Counted from the stretch's first letter, positions 1 through 9,401 are shown. The stretch: DNA of 34,856 bases from Prevotella sp. (GCA_023662865.1 JAMPIK010000022.1:1-34856), one strand, 5' to 3'. The notes: generated by a model from the letters alone, not told the origin. Translations and numbers: made by a program.

Positions 1-52
1 TTAGCTCAAAAATACACCGCCCTGACATTCACATTTTTTATTAAACAAGCTC
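1..52 (-). repeat. End of a MITE-like repeat, copy 1 (truncated by window edge)
   Basis: The reverse complement of bases 1-52 equals 9028-9079, the left end of the 333-bp element described below, with one mismatch (GGCGG here, GTCGG there). The outer boundary is GAGCTTGTTTAATAAA read on the minus strand. It is followed outward by TAA (53-55), which fits a 3-bp TNA target duplication, but the other end lies outside the window. The orientation is opposite to the 9028 copy. The acyltransferase start codon is only six bases beyond the boundary. Confidence 0.8.
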
Positions 53-58
53 TAAGCA

Positions 59-1123
59 ATGGTTATGTGTGACCATAATCAGAAGTTGGCATTGGTGCCG
101 GCGCATTTGCCATATATCGGAGGAATGAAATTCTTCCTTATTTTAGGCGTAGTTCTCATTCACTGTAATTATGTAAATAATGTTCCCGGTGAGGAATATG
201 ATTCAAGTGTTGCATTACATCTGTGCAATTATGTTTCATCATATGTTTGCCGTGCTTGTGTGCCATGTTTCTTCTTCCTGTCTGCATTTCTGTTTTTCTA
301 TGGAGTGAATAAATTCAACGTCTCTGTTTATATTTCCAAGCTGAAGAAACGTGTACACACTCTGCTGATACCATATTTGATATGGTGTACGTTTTGCGCG
401 TTCCTTCAATACTTTAAAAACCTGTATTTCGGTTATTCCGGGTATTTTATTTTTGACACCGGCAGTATAGATCTTCTGCATTTTTTACGAGGATATTGGG
501 AGGCAACCGACGGCTACCCGTTTGCATTCGCATTCTGGTTTATCCGAAATTTGATAGTATTCGTAATCATATCTCCGATAGCATGGCTTATAGGCCGAAG
601 TCATTGGTTTACAATGATATTTATGTTAGTCTATTTGGTTACGGATATTGATTTTATGGGGTTTGAGTGGTTCGTAGCAGGCAGTTGGTTTTCGCTGCAT
701 TTTGTAATGTTTAAGGCCATGCTGAAAGCATCTGTTTGGAAGGTTGTAATTTCAAGCGTGCTGTTTTGGGGTATTGTGATAACATATGTTTATGTAAACG
801 TTGATGCCTTTGGGCATTTAACGGCATTGTTACAAGTTGCTTCTGCGCTATATCTGACTCTGTGTCTTAGTCGTAAACTCAATGGTAATAGCTTGGTTAA
901 CAGACTCATTACGGCTACATTCATGATATATGCAAGCCATCAGTGCTATTGCAGTTTAGTGAGAGGTTTTTACTATCATTTGTTCGGAACCGAAAATATA
1001 TTGCAACCTCTTTTGGCTTACACCTGTACTTTCCTTACATTAGTGTTGCTCGGGTATCTTCTCTTTTGCTTGTTGAAGAGGTACTCACCCGCCACCCTGA
1101 ATTTAATTACCGGCGGCAGGTGA
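59..1123 (+). CDS. Acyltransferase family 3 integral membrane protein
   Basis: A 354-residue, very hydrophobic protein with about ten predicted membrane segments, matching the acyltransferase-3 (AT3) fold. These inner-membrane enzymes move acetyl or other acyl groups onto sugars of polysaccharides or lipids. The first membrane helix holds the family-type Gly-x-x-x-Ile-His element (LGVVLIHCNY, His about residue 35). A basic KKRVHTLLIPYLIW segment follows near residue 95, as in other AT3 proteins. Two Met codons (59 and 65) could start it. The start lies immediately beside a repeat end, so its native promoter and leader may have been displaced. It converges on tex with one base between stop codons. 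The acceptor is unknown, but nearby envelope genes suggest a surface glycan. Confidence 0.8.
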   Translation: MVMCDHNQKLALVPAHLPYIGGMKFFLILGVVLIHCNYVNNVPGEEYDSSVALHLCNYVSSYVCRACVPCFFFLSAFLFFYGVNKFNVSVYISKLKKRVHTLLIPYLIWCTFCAFLQYFKNLYFGYSGYFIFDTGSIDLLHFLRGYWEATDGYPFAFAFWFIRNLIVFVIISPIAWLIGRSHWFTMIFMLVYLVTDIDFMGFEWFVAGSWFSLHFVMFKAMLKASVWKVVISSVLFWGIVITYVYVNVDAFGHLTALLQVASALYLTLCLSRKLNGNSLVNRLITATFMIYASHQCYCSLVRGFYYHLFGTENILQPLLAYTCTFLTLVLLGYLLFCLLKRYSPATLNLITGGR

Positions 1124-1124
1124 G

Positions 1125-3239
1125 TTATTGAGATATCCCTTTCATGGTCAATGCAATACGAGAGCGGTCAACATCTACTGACAAAACACGTACACGCACT
1201 TTCTGTTGCACTTTCACAATAGTATGCGGATTGGAAACTCTCTTCTCGGAAAGCTGTGAAATATGCACAAGTCCTTTTGTCTTGATACCCAAATCCACGA
1301 AGCACCCGAAATTGGTGACATTCGCCACCACCCCCGGCAATTCCATGCCTTCACGTATATCTTCTATTGAAGAGATGGTATCATCAAAGGCTACCTGCTC
1401 CAACGTTTCGCGAGGGTCACGTCCGGGCTTTTCAAGTTCACTCAATATATCTGTCAGTGTCTCCATGCCCAAACCCTTACTCTGATATTTGGTGAGGTTT
1501 ATGCTTTTACGCTTTTGCGGGTCTGTAATCAGGGTATGCGTGGTACAATTCAGGTCGCCGGCCATTGCCTCAACCACTGCGTATCTTTCGGGGTGCACGG
1601 CTGAGTTGTCAAGCGGATTTTTCGCTCCCGGAATACGCAGAAAACCGGCGCATTGCTCAAAAGCTTTTGCACCGAGACGCGGCACTTTGAGCAGCGACTT
1701 CCGGTCTTTGAAATCACCGTGTGCTCTTTTGTAAGAGATAATATTTTCGGCCAGAGAAGGACCGAGTCCGGACACATATGACAACAGTTCACTGCCGGCT
1801 GTGTTGAGATTAACGCCAACGGTATTTACACAACTAACAGTCACACTGTCAAGCTTCTTCTTCAGTAATTTTTGGTCTACATCATGTTGATATTGACCTA
1901 CACCGATTGATTTGGGGTCAATCTTTACAAGTTCTGAAAGGGGATCCATGAGTCGCCGGCCAATAGATACCGCACCTCGCACGGTTACATCTTTGTCAGG
2001 AAATTCTCTGCGTGCAGCTTCGGAAGCACTGTACACGGAAGCACCGTCTTCATTCACCATGTAAATATCCACACCGAGTTCCAGTTCGTTGATGAAATCG
2101 CGAGTCTCGCGTCCGGCTGTCCCGCTCCCTATTGCTATTGTTGACACATCAAAACGATCCACCATCTTCATTACCTGCATCTCGGCATATACTCTTGCAT
2201 CTTGTTTGCCATGCGGATATATGGTTTCATGGTGAAGTAATAATCCGTTTTTATCAAGTACTACAACTTTGCAGCCGGTACGGTAGCCGGGGTCAATGGC
2301 CATCAGGCGGCGTGCTCCCAACGGCGGAGAAAGCAACAGACTTCTCAAATTGGCACCAAACACCTCAATGGCTTCGTTGTCGGCATCACGTTTTGCAATT
2401 ACGGCAAACTCGTTTTCAATGCTCGGCTTCAACAATCGTTTATAGGAATCGTCAACAGCAGCTTTAACTATTTCTGCACATGGATGTCCGGTTCGCACAA
2501 ACAGACGTTCAAGGCGTTCAATGGCGTAATCCGCCGGAGATATGTCTATGCGCAACACACCTTCATTCTCGCCGCGCATGATGGCCAGCAAACGATGAGA
2601 ACTGCATCGGTTTAGCGGCTCTTTAAAATTGAAATAATCTTTATATTTGATTCCCTCATCTTCCTTACCCGGCACAACGGCGGAGGTAAGTATGGCTGTA
2701 CGTGCAAACAGGTTGCGAAGAGTATTTCGACTTCGAGTATCTTCGCTCACCCACTCTGCAATGATGTCCGAAGCTCCTTGAATTGCATCGGCCTCGGCAG
2801 GCACTTCGTCATTCAGGAAGCGGGTCAAGTCTCGCAAGTTCCGCTTTTGCGACATTATAATCTTGGCGAGAGGTTCAAGTCCGCGTTGACGAGCAACTTC
2901 GGCTTTGGTTCTTCTTTTGGGCTTATAAGGCAAATACAGGTCTTCAACTTCAATATTGTCCCAGCTTGCGGTTATCTTTTCGCGGAGTTCATCAGTCAAT
3001 TTCCCTTGACCCTCGATTGTTTTAAGTATGTATTCTTTACGGCGCTGCAATTCCTTGAGTTCCAGAAGTAAATCCAATACACTTTCCACCTTTACTTCGT
3101 CCATTGAACCGGTACTCTCTTTGCGATAACGCGAAATGAAGGGAACAGTGGCACCGCCGTCAAGAAGCTCGACAGTGTTGGTTACAAACTTAACGGGGAT
3201 GTCAAGTTTTCGTGCAATGACCGTGATAATATCTTCCAT
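1125..3239 (-). CDS. tex: Tex family RNA-binding transcription accessory protein
   Basis: A 704-residue protein with Tex architecture: an N-terminal helical region of about 190 residues, a YqgF/RNase H-like domain from about residue 315 (LMAIDPGYRTGCK), a helix-hairpin-helix block (GVNLNTAGSELLSYVSGLGP onward) and a C-terminal S1 domain (GMELPGVVANVTNFGCFVDL onward, ending in IALTMKG). Tex proteins bind nucleic acid and affect transcription in several bacteria, and the S1 domain carries the RNA contact. It is last in a leftward operon, with one base between the pyrD stop and its ATG, so translational coupling is likely. Length is normal for Bacteroidetes. The exact cellular role is not deducible here. 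Confidence 0.95.
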   Translation of the reverse strand: MEDIITVIARKLDIPVKFVTNTVELLDGGATVPFISRYRKESTGSMDEVKVESVLDLLLELKELQRRKEYILKTIEGQGKLTDELREKITASWDNIEVEDLYLPYKPKRRTKAEVARQRGLEPLAKIIMSQKRNLRDLTRFLNDEVPAEADAIQGASDIIAEWVSEDTRSRNTLRNLFARTAILTSAVVPGKEDEGIKYKDYFNFKEPLNRCSSHRLLAIMRGENEGVLRIDISPADYAIERLERLFVRTGHPCAEIVKAAVDDSYKRLLKPSIENEFAVIAKRDADNEAIEVFGANLRSLLLSPPLGARRLMAIDPGYRTGCKVVVLDKNGLLLHHETIYPHGKQDARVYAEMQVMKMVDRFDVSTIAIGSGTAGRETRDFINELELGVDIYMVNEDGASVYSASEAARREFPDKDVTVRGAVSIGRRLMDPLSELVKIDPKSIGVGQYQHDVDQKLLKKKLDSVTVSCVNTVGVNLNTAGSELLSYVSGLGPSLAENIISYKRAHGDFKDRKSLLKVPRLGAKAFEQCAGFLRIPGAKNPLDNSAVHPERYAVVEAMAGDLNCTTHTLITDPQKRKSINLTKYQSKGLGMETLTDILSELEKPGRDPRETLEQVAFDDTISSIEDIREGMELPGVVANVTNFGCFVDLGIKTKGLVHISQLSEKRVSNPHTIVKVQQKVRVRVLSVDVDRSRIALTMKGISQ

Positions 3240-3240
3240 T

Positions 3241-4158
3241 TTACTTGATTATACCGACAAGCTCGTTTATATCTTTTATGCCGTGGCGATTGCAGAATTC
3301 AGTTATTTCATCTATTACTTTAACCGTAGCTCCGGGGTCGATAAAATTGGCAGTGCCAATCTGAACTGCGCGCGCACCGGCCATAATGAATTCCAATGCA
3401 TCTCTGCCATTCATTATACCGCCCAAACCGATTATCGGCACTTTCACTGCCTTTGCCACTTGCCACACCATTCTTACCGCAATGGGTCGAATGCACGGGC
3501 CGGACAACCCTCCGGTTACGGTACTTAAAACCGGCCTCATACGCTCTACATCAACGGCCATGCCAAGGAATGTGTTTGTGAGCGATAACGCATCGGCACC
3601 GGCAGACTCGGCCGCTTTGGCTATTTCCGTAATATCGGTGACATTGGGTGAGAGCTTTACAATAACAGTTCCATCGTAAGCATATCTTACTGCGCGTGTT
3701 ATCGTTTCAGCTCCGCTGCAGGTTGTGCCGAAAGCCATGCCTCCTTGTTTCACATTGGGACATGATATATTTATCTCAACCGCAGCAATCTTGTCAAGAG
3801 GTTTGAGACGATGGCAAACTTCGGCGTAATCTTCGGGTGAAGCACCGCTCACATTTACTATAATGGCAGTGTCCAAATCTTTGATTTTGGGATATATATC
3901 CTGAATAAATGCATCAATGCCGGGGTTCTGCAAGCCAACGGCATTCAACATTCCGGAGGGCGTTTCGGCCATACGAGGATAGGGATTGCCTTGACGAGGT
4001 GCGAGCGTTGTGCCTTTCACCAAAATACCGCCGAGACGCGAAAGGTCGATGAAGTCGGCATATTCCGAGCCATAACCGAATGTCCCGGACGCTGTCATTA
4101 CCGGGTTCTTAATGGTTAATTTATCTGACAGTTTTACTTTAAGATTCATATCTACCAA
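3241..4158 (-). CDS. pyrD: Dihydroorotate dehydrogenase B, catalytic subunit
   Basis: A 305-residue class 1B dihydroorotate dehydrogenase, which oxidises dihydroorotate to orotate in pyrimidine synthesis using FMN. The catalytic base is a Cys in INISCPNV (Cys133), the hallmark of class 1. FMN-binding stretches are visible at the N terminus (TASGTFGYG) and in [13 protein letters not shown] and AVQIGTANF. The adjacent upstream gene encodes the matching PyrK electron-transfer subunit, so the enzyme should be the NAD-linked heterotetramer. The first ATG overlaps the end of pyrK by seven bases. A second Met three codons later would start two bases after the pyrK stop and is equally plausible. Confidence 0.96.
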   Translation of the reverse strand: MVDMNLKVKLSDKLTIKNPVMTASGTFGYGSEYADFIDLSRLGGILVKGTTLAPRQGNPYPRMAETPSGMLNAVGLQNPGIDAFIQDIYPKIKDLDTAIIVNVSGASPEDYAEVCHRLKPLDKIAAVEINISCPNVKQGGMAFGTTCSGAETITRAVRYAYDGTVIVKLSPNVTDITEIAKAAESAGADALSLTNTFLGMAVDVERMRPVLSTVTGGLSGPCIRPIAVRMVWQVAKAVKVPIIGLGGIMNGRDALEFIMAGARAVQIGTANFIDPGATVKVIDEITEFCNRHGIKDINELVGIIK

Positions 4159-4925
4159 TTCAGATTATCAATGTTAAACACCGGGCCGACTGTGCATACG
4201 CATATATGCCCTTCTTTGGTATTTTCAACACAACACAGGCATGCTCCGATACCACAAGCCATATGGTTTTCAAGGCTTACTTCGCAGTCAATGCCACGTT
4301 CGCGTGCCAGCGCCGCAACGCCCTTCATCATGGGGGTGGGGCCGCAGCAATATATTTTGTCCGGTGTGGTTGCTGTTTCAGCAACTATCGGGTGTGCAAG
4401 TACTGTTCCCTTTACGCCATGCGAACCATCATCTGTTGTAAGATGTACTGCGCCTATTTTGCTGAATTCGTCAATTAATGTCAGTGATGATTCTGTTGCA
4501 GCTCCGAGCAGGAACGACGGCTTGTACCCTTTAGATTTTAAATACTCACCCCAGTAAAGAAGCGGGGCAACCCCGACACCGCCACCTATCAGCAAGACGT
4601 TGCCGTTTTCTGATGAGGGCATTGTCCACCCATGGCCGAGGGGTAATACAATATCCAATATATAGCCTTGAGTCAGCGAACATAACCATTTGGAACCTTT
4701 CCCCACATTCTTGATGAAGAGCCACAGCAATCCATCTTTGACATTGCAAATGGAAATCGGACGGCGCAGGAAAGCACCCGGGGCTTGTGGCACCAAAATA
4801 TTCACGAATTGCCCCGGCTCCATTTCGGGCATATCACCGTCGGCCGGAGCGAGCTTCATAAGCACACTGTCGGGAGTGACTTGTCTGTTCTCTTTAATTA
4901 TAAAATTCTTCTGATACTTCTTCAT
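4152..4925 (-). CDS. pyrK: Dihydroorotate dehydrogenase B, electron transfer subunit
   Basis: A 257-residue ferredoxin-reductase-like subunit passing electrons from PyrD to NAD+. It has an FAD-binding element RRPISICN near residue 55, a nucleotide-binding glycine-rich stretch [12 protein letters not shown], and a C-terminal [2Fe-2S] motif in [14 protein letters not shown] followed by a further Cys in [12 protein letters not shown]. All expected cluster cysteines are present. It is preceded by the merR-like gene (two-base gap) and overlaps pyrD, so PyrK and PyrD are probably made in step. Confidence 0.95.
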   Translation of the reverse strand: MKKYQKNFIIKENRQVTPDSVLMKLAPADGDMPEMEPGQFVNILVPQAPGAFLRRPISICNVKDGLLWLFIKNVGKGSKWLCSLTQGYILDIVLPLGHGWTMPSSENGNVLLIGGGVGVAPLLYWGEYLKSKGYKPSFLLGAATESSLTLIDEFSKIGAVHLTTDDGSHGVKGTVLAHPIVAETATTPDKIYCCGPTPMMKGVAALARERGIDCEVSLENHMACGIGACLCCVENTKEGHICVCTVGPVFNIDNLNW

Positions 4926-4927
4926 AA

Positions 4928-5329
4928 TCAGCTGATTTCAGTAGGTAAGTTTTCCGGCAGACCTTGCGACTTTGTCCAGCGACCGCCCAGCGCTTTCAGC
5001 AGTTGGTTCAGCTCATCGCGCACATCTTCAAGACGCTCAATTACTTCCGGCACTTTGCTTACGTTGCCGGCATTTGAACGCAAATAAGCTTTGGCGGCTT
5101 CAATTTTAAGACCTTTCTCCTTAATCAAAAAGTGAATTATCTTCACATTTTCAATATCCTTGGGTCTATAATACCGCAAGTTGGTAGAGCTTCGCATCGG
5201 GTTTATCATATTCGGAAATTCCTTTTCCCAAAAGCGAAGTGTACTTTGCGGCACACCAATCATGTCGGCCACTTCCTTAATCTTATAATATTGTTTGTCA
5301 AGTTTGTCTGCCATAATCGTATCTGTCAA
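4928..5329 (-). CDS. MerR-family DNA-binding regulator
   Basis: A 133-residue protein with an N-terminal MerR winged helix-turn-helix (YYKIKEVADMIGVPQSTLRF, then WEKEF and LRYYRPKDIENVK), ending in a helical dimerisation segment rich in Leu and charged residues. It has no C-terminal metal- or ligand-binding domain and no clustered cysteines, so the effector cannot be named. Its ATG overlaps the stop codon of the M23 gene by four bases, and it precedes pyrK by two bases, so it is co-transcribed with a murein hydrolase and the pyrimidine genes. Whether it regulates them is unknown. Confidence 0.9.
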   Translation of the reverse strand: MTDTIMADKLDKQYYKIKEVADMIGVPQSTLRFWEKEFPNMINPMRSSTNLRYYRPKDIENVKIIHFLIKEKGLKIEAAKAYLRSNAGNVSKVPEVIERLEDVRDELNQLLKALGGRWTKSQGLPENLPTEIS

Positions 5330-6294
5330 TCCATAACATGTCCGGCATTTTCGGCCAGATTTACCATTGTATTATATTCTTCCGGCGTAACATCCAGGAA
5401 GTAGTAATTTATAGGGTTTTGCGGTTCGTCTTTGAAACGGACTTCGTAATGAAGATGCGGTCCGGTAGATTTACCGGTGCTCCCCACTTCTCCTATTTTA
5501 TCCCCGCGCTTAACCTGCTGCCCGGGTGTGACTTCAATTTTCGAAAGGTGAGCATATCGGGTTATATAGTTGAAACCGTGCGAGATATCAATTTTATTTC
5601 CATACCCCCCGGCGCGTTCCGCCTTGTTTATTACCCCATCGGCAGTAGCATATACAGGTGTGCCGGTAGGTGCGGCAAAGTCAAGACCGGCATGGAAAGC
5701 AGACCCTCCGTACACGGGATCAACCCTATAGCCATAGCCGGAACTCATGGTGTAATCAGCTATGTTTATGGGCAATATTGCCGGAATATGGTCAATCTTA
5801 TTTTTCTGTTGCATTGCCAGAGAGCGGAGCTCGTCAAAGGAACCCGACTGTACATATAACTGTCTCTCCAACAAGCTCAAATTGTTACTGAGCTTTTCAA
5901 GTAATTCCCGATCCGAGAGCTTGTAGAGCTTGCCATAATCAGTTTCAGGCACTTGCCCGGCAAACCTTTGAGAGCGTTTCACCGGCTCAACCTGCATCAT
6001 TACCCGATAGAAATTGTCATCACGATTTCTAATCTGATCCATCACATTGAGCGCAACATTCACTCTGTTTTCCAAATCCTTATACTGTGTCTTAAGCTCG
6101 TTGTTTTCCTTTACGATATACGTTTCATTATAAAATCCGAAACACAGCCATAAAATCAGCAAAACAATTCCCCAAAACAAGGCGCCCCAAAACAAAATGC
6201 GCAACATTTTGACAAGCCGCGAGCGCATTGTGGGATATATGCGTTCGTAGTTGTCTGTAATGGGGTTGTATGCGTATTGAGCTTTCTTTGCCAT
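5326..6294 (-). CDS. M23 family murein DD-endopeptidase, membrane anchored
   Basis: Probable start is the ATG at 6294 (MAKKAQYAYNP); an in-frame ATG at 6309 would add five residues. One membrane helix (ILFWGALFWGIVLLILWLCF, about residues 34-53) is followed by a predicted coiled coil (to about residue 165) and a C-terminal LytM/M23 domain. Counting from the longer start, the zinc ligands are His206 and Asp210 (FHAGLDFA) and His287 in HLHYEV, with His254 in RYAHLS also kept, so the peptidase should be active. The protein would cut peptidoglycan crosslinks from the periplasmic face. It is first in the merR-pyrK-pyrD-tex operon and is divergent from alaS. Confidence 0.93.
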   Translation of the reverse strand: MAKKAQYAYNPITDNYERIYPTMRSRLVKMLRILFWGALFWGIVLLILWLCFGFYNETYIVKENNELKTQYKDLENRVNVALNVMDQIRNRDDNFYRVMMQVEPVKRSQRFAGQVPETDYGKLYKLSDRELLEKLSNNLSLLERQLYVQSGSFDELRSLAMQQKNKIDHIPAILPINIADYTMSSGYGYRVDPVYGGSAFHAGLDFAAPTGTPVYATADGVINKAERAGGYGNKIDISHGFNYITRYAHLSKIEVTPGQQVKRGDKIGEVGSTGKSTGPHLHYEVRFKDEPQNPINYYFLDVTPEEYNTMVNLAENAGHVMD

Positions 6295-6324
6295 GGCAAG
6301 CCGAAACACAAAGTGTTCTAATTT

Positions 6325-6356
6325 TTTGCAAAATTACTCATATTTTTTTAATTTTG
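6325..6356 (+). promoter_or_regulatory. Bacteroidetes-type promoter of alaS
   Basis: TTTG at 6325-6328 and TAATTTTG at 6349-6356 are separated by 20 bases, matching the Bacteroidetes housekeeping consensus (-33 TTTG, -7 TAnnTTTG). Transcription would start near 6363, about 25 bases before the alaS ATG. Confidence 0.7.
6329..6336 (-). promoter_or_regulatory. Possible -7 element for the M23-merR-pyrKD-tex operon
   Basis: The minus strand reads TAATTTTG, a perfect TAnnTTTG match, placing a start site near 6322 and a leader of about 28 bases before the 6294 ATG. No good TTTG lies at the expected -33 distance. The box abuts the -33 element of the opposing alaS promoter. Confidence 0.4.
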
Positions 6357-6387
6357 CACTCTCAAACGAAGAAAAAGAGTTATTTGA

Positions 6388-9012
6388 ATGTTGACAGCTA
6401 ATGAAATAAGAAACTCATTTAAAGAGTTTTTTGCTGATAAAGGTCATAAAATTGTGCCTTCAGCACCTATGGTTATTAAAGATGACCCTACTCTGATGTT
6501 TACAAATGCCGGTATGAATCAGTTCAAAGATATCATTCTCGGCAACAGAGTGCCAGAAAGTCGCAGAGTGGCCGACTCTCAAAAGTGTCTGCGTGTGAGC
6601 GGAAAACACAACGACCTTGAAGAGGTGGGCCACGACACATATCATCATACCATGTTCGAAATGCTCGGCAATTGGTCCTTTGGCGACTATTTCAAAAAGG
6701 AAGCTATCGACTGGGCTTGGGAATATCTCGTTGATGTACTTAAACTTGACCCGGACAGACTGTATGCCACTGTCTTCGAAGGGTACGCGCCCGAAGGCCT
6801 TGTAAGAGACAATGAAGCAGCCGGTTATTGGGAAAAACATTTGCCGGTAAATCATATCATAAACGGCAATCGCCACGACAATTTCTGGGAAATGGGCGAT
6901 ACCGGCCCATGCGGTCCCTGTTCGGAAATTCATATTGACTTGCGCTCCGACGAAGAACGCAAGCAAGTGTCCGGTGCAAGCCTTGTGAACAAAGACCATC
7001 CCCAGGTAATAGAAATCTGGAATCTCGTCTTCATGCAATACAACCGCAAAGCCAACGGTACTCTTGAACCCCTCCCGGCAAAAGTAATTGATACCGGTAT
7101 GGGATTTGAACGCTTGTGCATGGCTCTGCAAGGGAAAACGTCAAATTATGACACCGATGTATTCACTCCTCTGCTCACGGAAATATCACACCTCTCCGGC
7201 AAAGAATACGGTAAAGACGAAAAGGTTGACGTTGCAATGCGTGTGGTTGCAGACCATGTGCGTACCATATCTTTCTCAATAGCAGACAACCAATTGCCTT
7301 CCAATGCAAAAGCCGGATATGTAATTCGTCGCATTTTGCGCAGAGCGGTACGTTATGCCTACACGTTCCTTGGTCAGAAAGATGCGTTCATGTATCGTCT
7401 TGTTGACACCCTTGAAGCTCAGATGGGTGCTTCTTATCCCGAAATATCCGCTTCTAAAGATTTGATTAAGAAAGTAATTAAAGAAGAGGAGGAAGCATTT
7501 TTGCGTACATTGGACAAAGGTATCGGAATGCTTGAAACGCTTATGGCACAAGCCAAAGCCAAAGGTGAAACACAAATAAGCGGAAAAGAGGCGTTTGTGC
7601 TTTACGACACCTACGGTTTCCCGCTTGACCTTACCGAACTCATTCTGCGTGAAAACGGAATGACTGTCGACATCAAGGAATTTGACGCCGCCATGAAAGA
7701 ACAAAAAGATCGTGCGCGCGGTGCTGCCGTCAAAGAGGCTGCCGACTGGGTGGAGGTTAATCCCGGTACTGAAGAATTTGTAGGTTACGACAACACTGAA
7801 TGTGAGGCTAAAATACTGCGTTACCGTCATGTAAAGCAGAAGAACCGCGAGTACTATCAAATTATTTTAGACAAAACTCCGTTCTATGCCGAAATGGGAG
7901 GTCAGGTAGGTGACAGGGGTAAACTTATTGATTCCGACGGCGAAGTAACCGAAGTGTTTGACACCAAGAAAGAAAACAATGTAGGAGTTCATCTGGTAAA
8001 GAAACTTCCCGCAAATCCCGCTGATACCTTCAAGGCCGTGATAGACACGGAGGCACGTGCCGCCACTTCCGCCAACCATTCCGCCACACACCTTATACAT
8101 GAGGCTCTCAGAGAAGTGCTCGGCACTCATGTAGAGCAGAAAGGCTCGTATGTAAGCCCAGAATCGTTGCGTTTTGACTTCTCTCATTTCCGGAAAGTTA
8201 CACCCGAAGAACTGCGAAAAGTGGAACATTTGGTCAACGCACGTATCCGCAAGGCAATGCCTTTGGAAGAAGAACGCGAACTGCCGATAGAACAAGCTCG
8301 CCAAATGGGAGCCATGGCTCTGTTTGGTGAGAAATACGGTGATAAAGTTCGCGTGGTGAAGTATGGTTCAAGTGTTGAACTTTGCGGTGGTACCCATGTG
8401 GCAAATACCGGAAATATCGGCATGGTGCGCATACTCTCTGAAAGCTCAATTGCTGCCGGTATTCGTCGTATAGAGGCTGTTTCCGGTGTAGGTGTGGAAA
8501 AAATGCTTGACGACCTTAAAGACTCCATGGAGGCAATGGCCGCACTGTTCGGTGGCACCGGCGATGTGAAGGCCGCAGTAGAACGCGCTATCAATGAGAA
8601 TACTAATCTCAAAAAGCAGGTGGAAGACTTCTTCAAAGAGCGTGTGGCAAATCTTGCGAAGACACTTTTGGAGAATGCTCGCGAAATCAATGGTGTGAGA
8701 CTGATAGAACTCACCGGCCCGCGTCTGCCGGAAGTTGTGAAAAATGTGGCATTCATTGTAAGGAGTCAGTCGTCCGAACATACTGCCTTTGTTGCAGCAA
8801 CCAATAGCGATGGCAAGCCGCTGCTCACGGTTGCCCTCTCAGATGATCTTGTAAAAGAAGGTTTCAATGCCGGAAAAATTGTACGCGAAGCCGCTAAAAA
8901 TATAAAAGGCGGCGGTGGCGGACAGCCCTTCTTCGCACAGGCCGGCGGTAAAGATTCTGAAGGCCTTGCCGCCGCTCAAGATGCTATTATTACCGCTCTC
9001 AATCTGAAATAA
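6388..9012 (+). CDS. alaS: Alanine--tRNA ligase
   Basis: An 874-residue class II synthetase charging tRNA-Ala. In order: the catalytic core (start [11 protein letters not shown], class II motifs including [16 protein letters not shown] and the DTGMGFERL loop near residue 235), the editing domain with metal ligands in HSATH (His564, His568) and CGGTH (Cys666, His670), and a C-terminal domain ending in a glycine-rich segment ([16 protein letters not shown]). All four editing zinc ligands are present, so Ser/Gly mischarging should be corrected. It appears to be a single-gene transcription unit with its own promoter. Its natural terminator seems to lie beyond an inserted repeat (see 9402-9438). 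Confidence 0.98.
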   Translation: MLTANEIRNSFKEFFADKGHKIVPSAPMVIKDDPTLMFTNAGMNQFKDIILGNRVPESRRVADSQKCLRVSGKHNDLEEVGHDTYHHTMFEMLGNWSFGDYFKKEAIDWAWEYLVDVLKLDPDRLYATVFEGYAPEGLVRDNEAAGYWEKHLPVNHIINGNRHDNFWEMGDTGPCGPCSEIHIDLRSDEERKQVSGASLVNKDHPQVIEIWNLVFMQYNRKANGTLEPLPAKVIDTGMGFERLCMALQGKTSNYDTDVFTPLLTEISHLSGKEYGKDEKVDVAMRVVADHVRTISFSIADNQLPSNAKAGYVIRRILRRAVRYAYTFLGQKDAFMYRLVDTLEAQMGASYPEISASKDLIKKVIKEEEEAFLRTLDKGIGMLETLMAQAKAKGETQISGKEAFVLYDTYGFPLDLTELILRENGMTVDIKEFDAAMKEQKDRARGAAVKEAADWVEVNPGTEEFVGYDNTECEAKILRYRHVKQKNREYYQIILDKTPFYAEMGGQVGDRGKLIDSDGEVTEVFDTKKENNVGVHLVKKLPANPADTFKAVIDTEARAATSANHSATHLIHEALREVLGTHVEQKGSYVSPESLRFDFSHFRKVTPEELRKVEHLVNARIRKAMPLEEERELPIEQARQMGAMALFGEKYGDKVRVVKYGSSVELCGGTHVANTGNIGMVRILSESSIAAGIRRIEAVSGVGVEKMLDDLKDSMEAMAALFGGTGDVKAAVERAINENTNLKKQVEDFFKERVANLAKTLLENAREINGVRLIELTGPRLPEVVKNVAFIVRSQSSEHTAFVAATNSDGKPLLTVALSDDLVKEGFNAGKIVREAAKNIKGGGGGQPFFAQAGGKDSEGLAAAQDAIITALNLK

Positions 9013-9027
9013 GGTCAGGCAAACTTA

Positions 9028-9360
9028 GAGCTTGTTTAATAAAAAATGTGAATGTCAGGTCGGTGTATTTTTGAGCTAATTTGGCTTGTCTTGCAGGGAG
9101 GAATACGAACATTGTGACCGGAAAGACGAGTCAAAGTAGCCAAAAAGACGCCATGAATTAACATTCTTACATAATTTATAAATTATCTATTTACTTCATT
9201 GAGAATCTTGTTTCCCAAAATTACCATTATGTCTCGGAGCTGCACCTCATCTATGAGCCTTTGGTTCAGTCACACAGCCCGCTATGTTCCTTCACCTGAA
9301 GCCTCAAAGCTGAGGCACATCTGCGACCCTGACGTTCACATTTCTTTATTAAACAAGCTC
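9028..9360 (+). mobile_element. MITE-like non-autonomous element, 333 bp, TTA target duplication
   Basis: The element begins GAGCTTGTTTAATAAA and ends with its complement TTTATTAAACAAGCTC. The terminal inverted repeats (9028-9062 and 9324-9360) are about 36 bases, with one mismatch and two single-base indels. It is flanked by an exact TTA direct repeat (9025-9027 and 9361-9363), the footprint of transposition into a TNA-type site. It encodes no transposase. Three stem-loops occupy 9246-9316. Tips starting GAG and a 3-bp TNA duplication recall some IS5-family groups, but this assignment is inference. It fills most of the 436-base gap after alaS; the rest is 16 bases after alaS, a plain A/T-rich stretch at 9364-9401, and a hairpin. 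Confidence 0.82.
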
Positions 9361-9401
9361 TTATACTGCAAGTTAGTAATTTCAAAATTCTACAATTCAA
9401 T

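Noticed and set aside
1110..1140. Terminator between the convergent acyltransferase and tex genes
   Set aside because: The stops are one base apart and no stable hairpin with a T-run is visible on either strand.
5326..6309. Longer M23 start at 6309
   Set aside because: The ATG at 6294 gives a more usual MAKK start, and 6309 would leave almost no leader after the predicted start site. Not excluded, but less likely.
6460..7131. 223-residue minus-strand reading frame inside alaS
   Set aside because: It is a shadow of alaS, which is complete with all editing and catalytic motifs. The antisense protein has no recognisable domain.
8184..8756. 190-residue minus-strand reading frame inside alaS
   Set aside because: Ser/Arg-rich low-information translation, typical of antisense to a biased coding region; no start context or homology.
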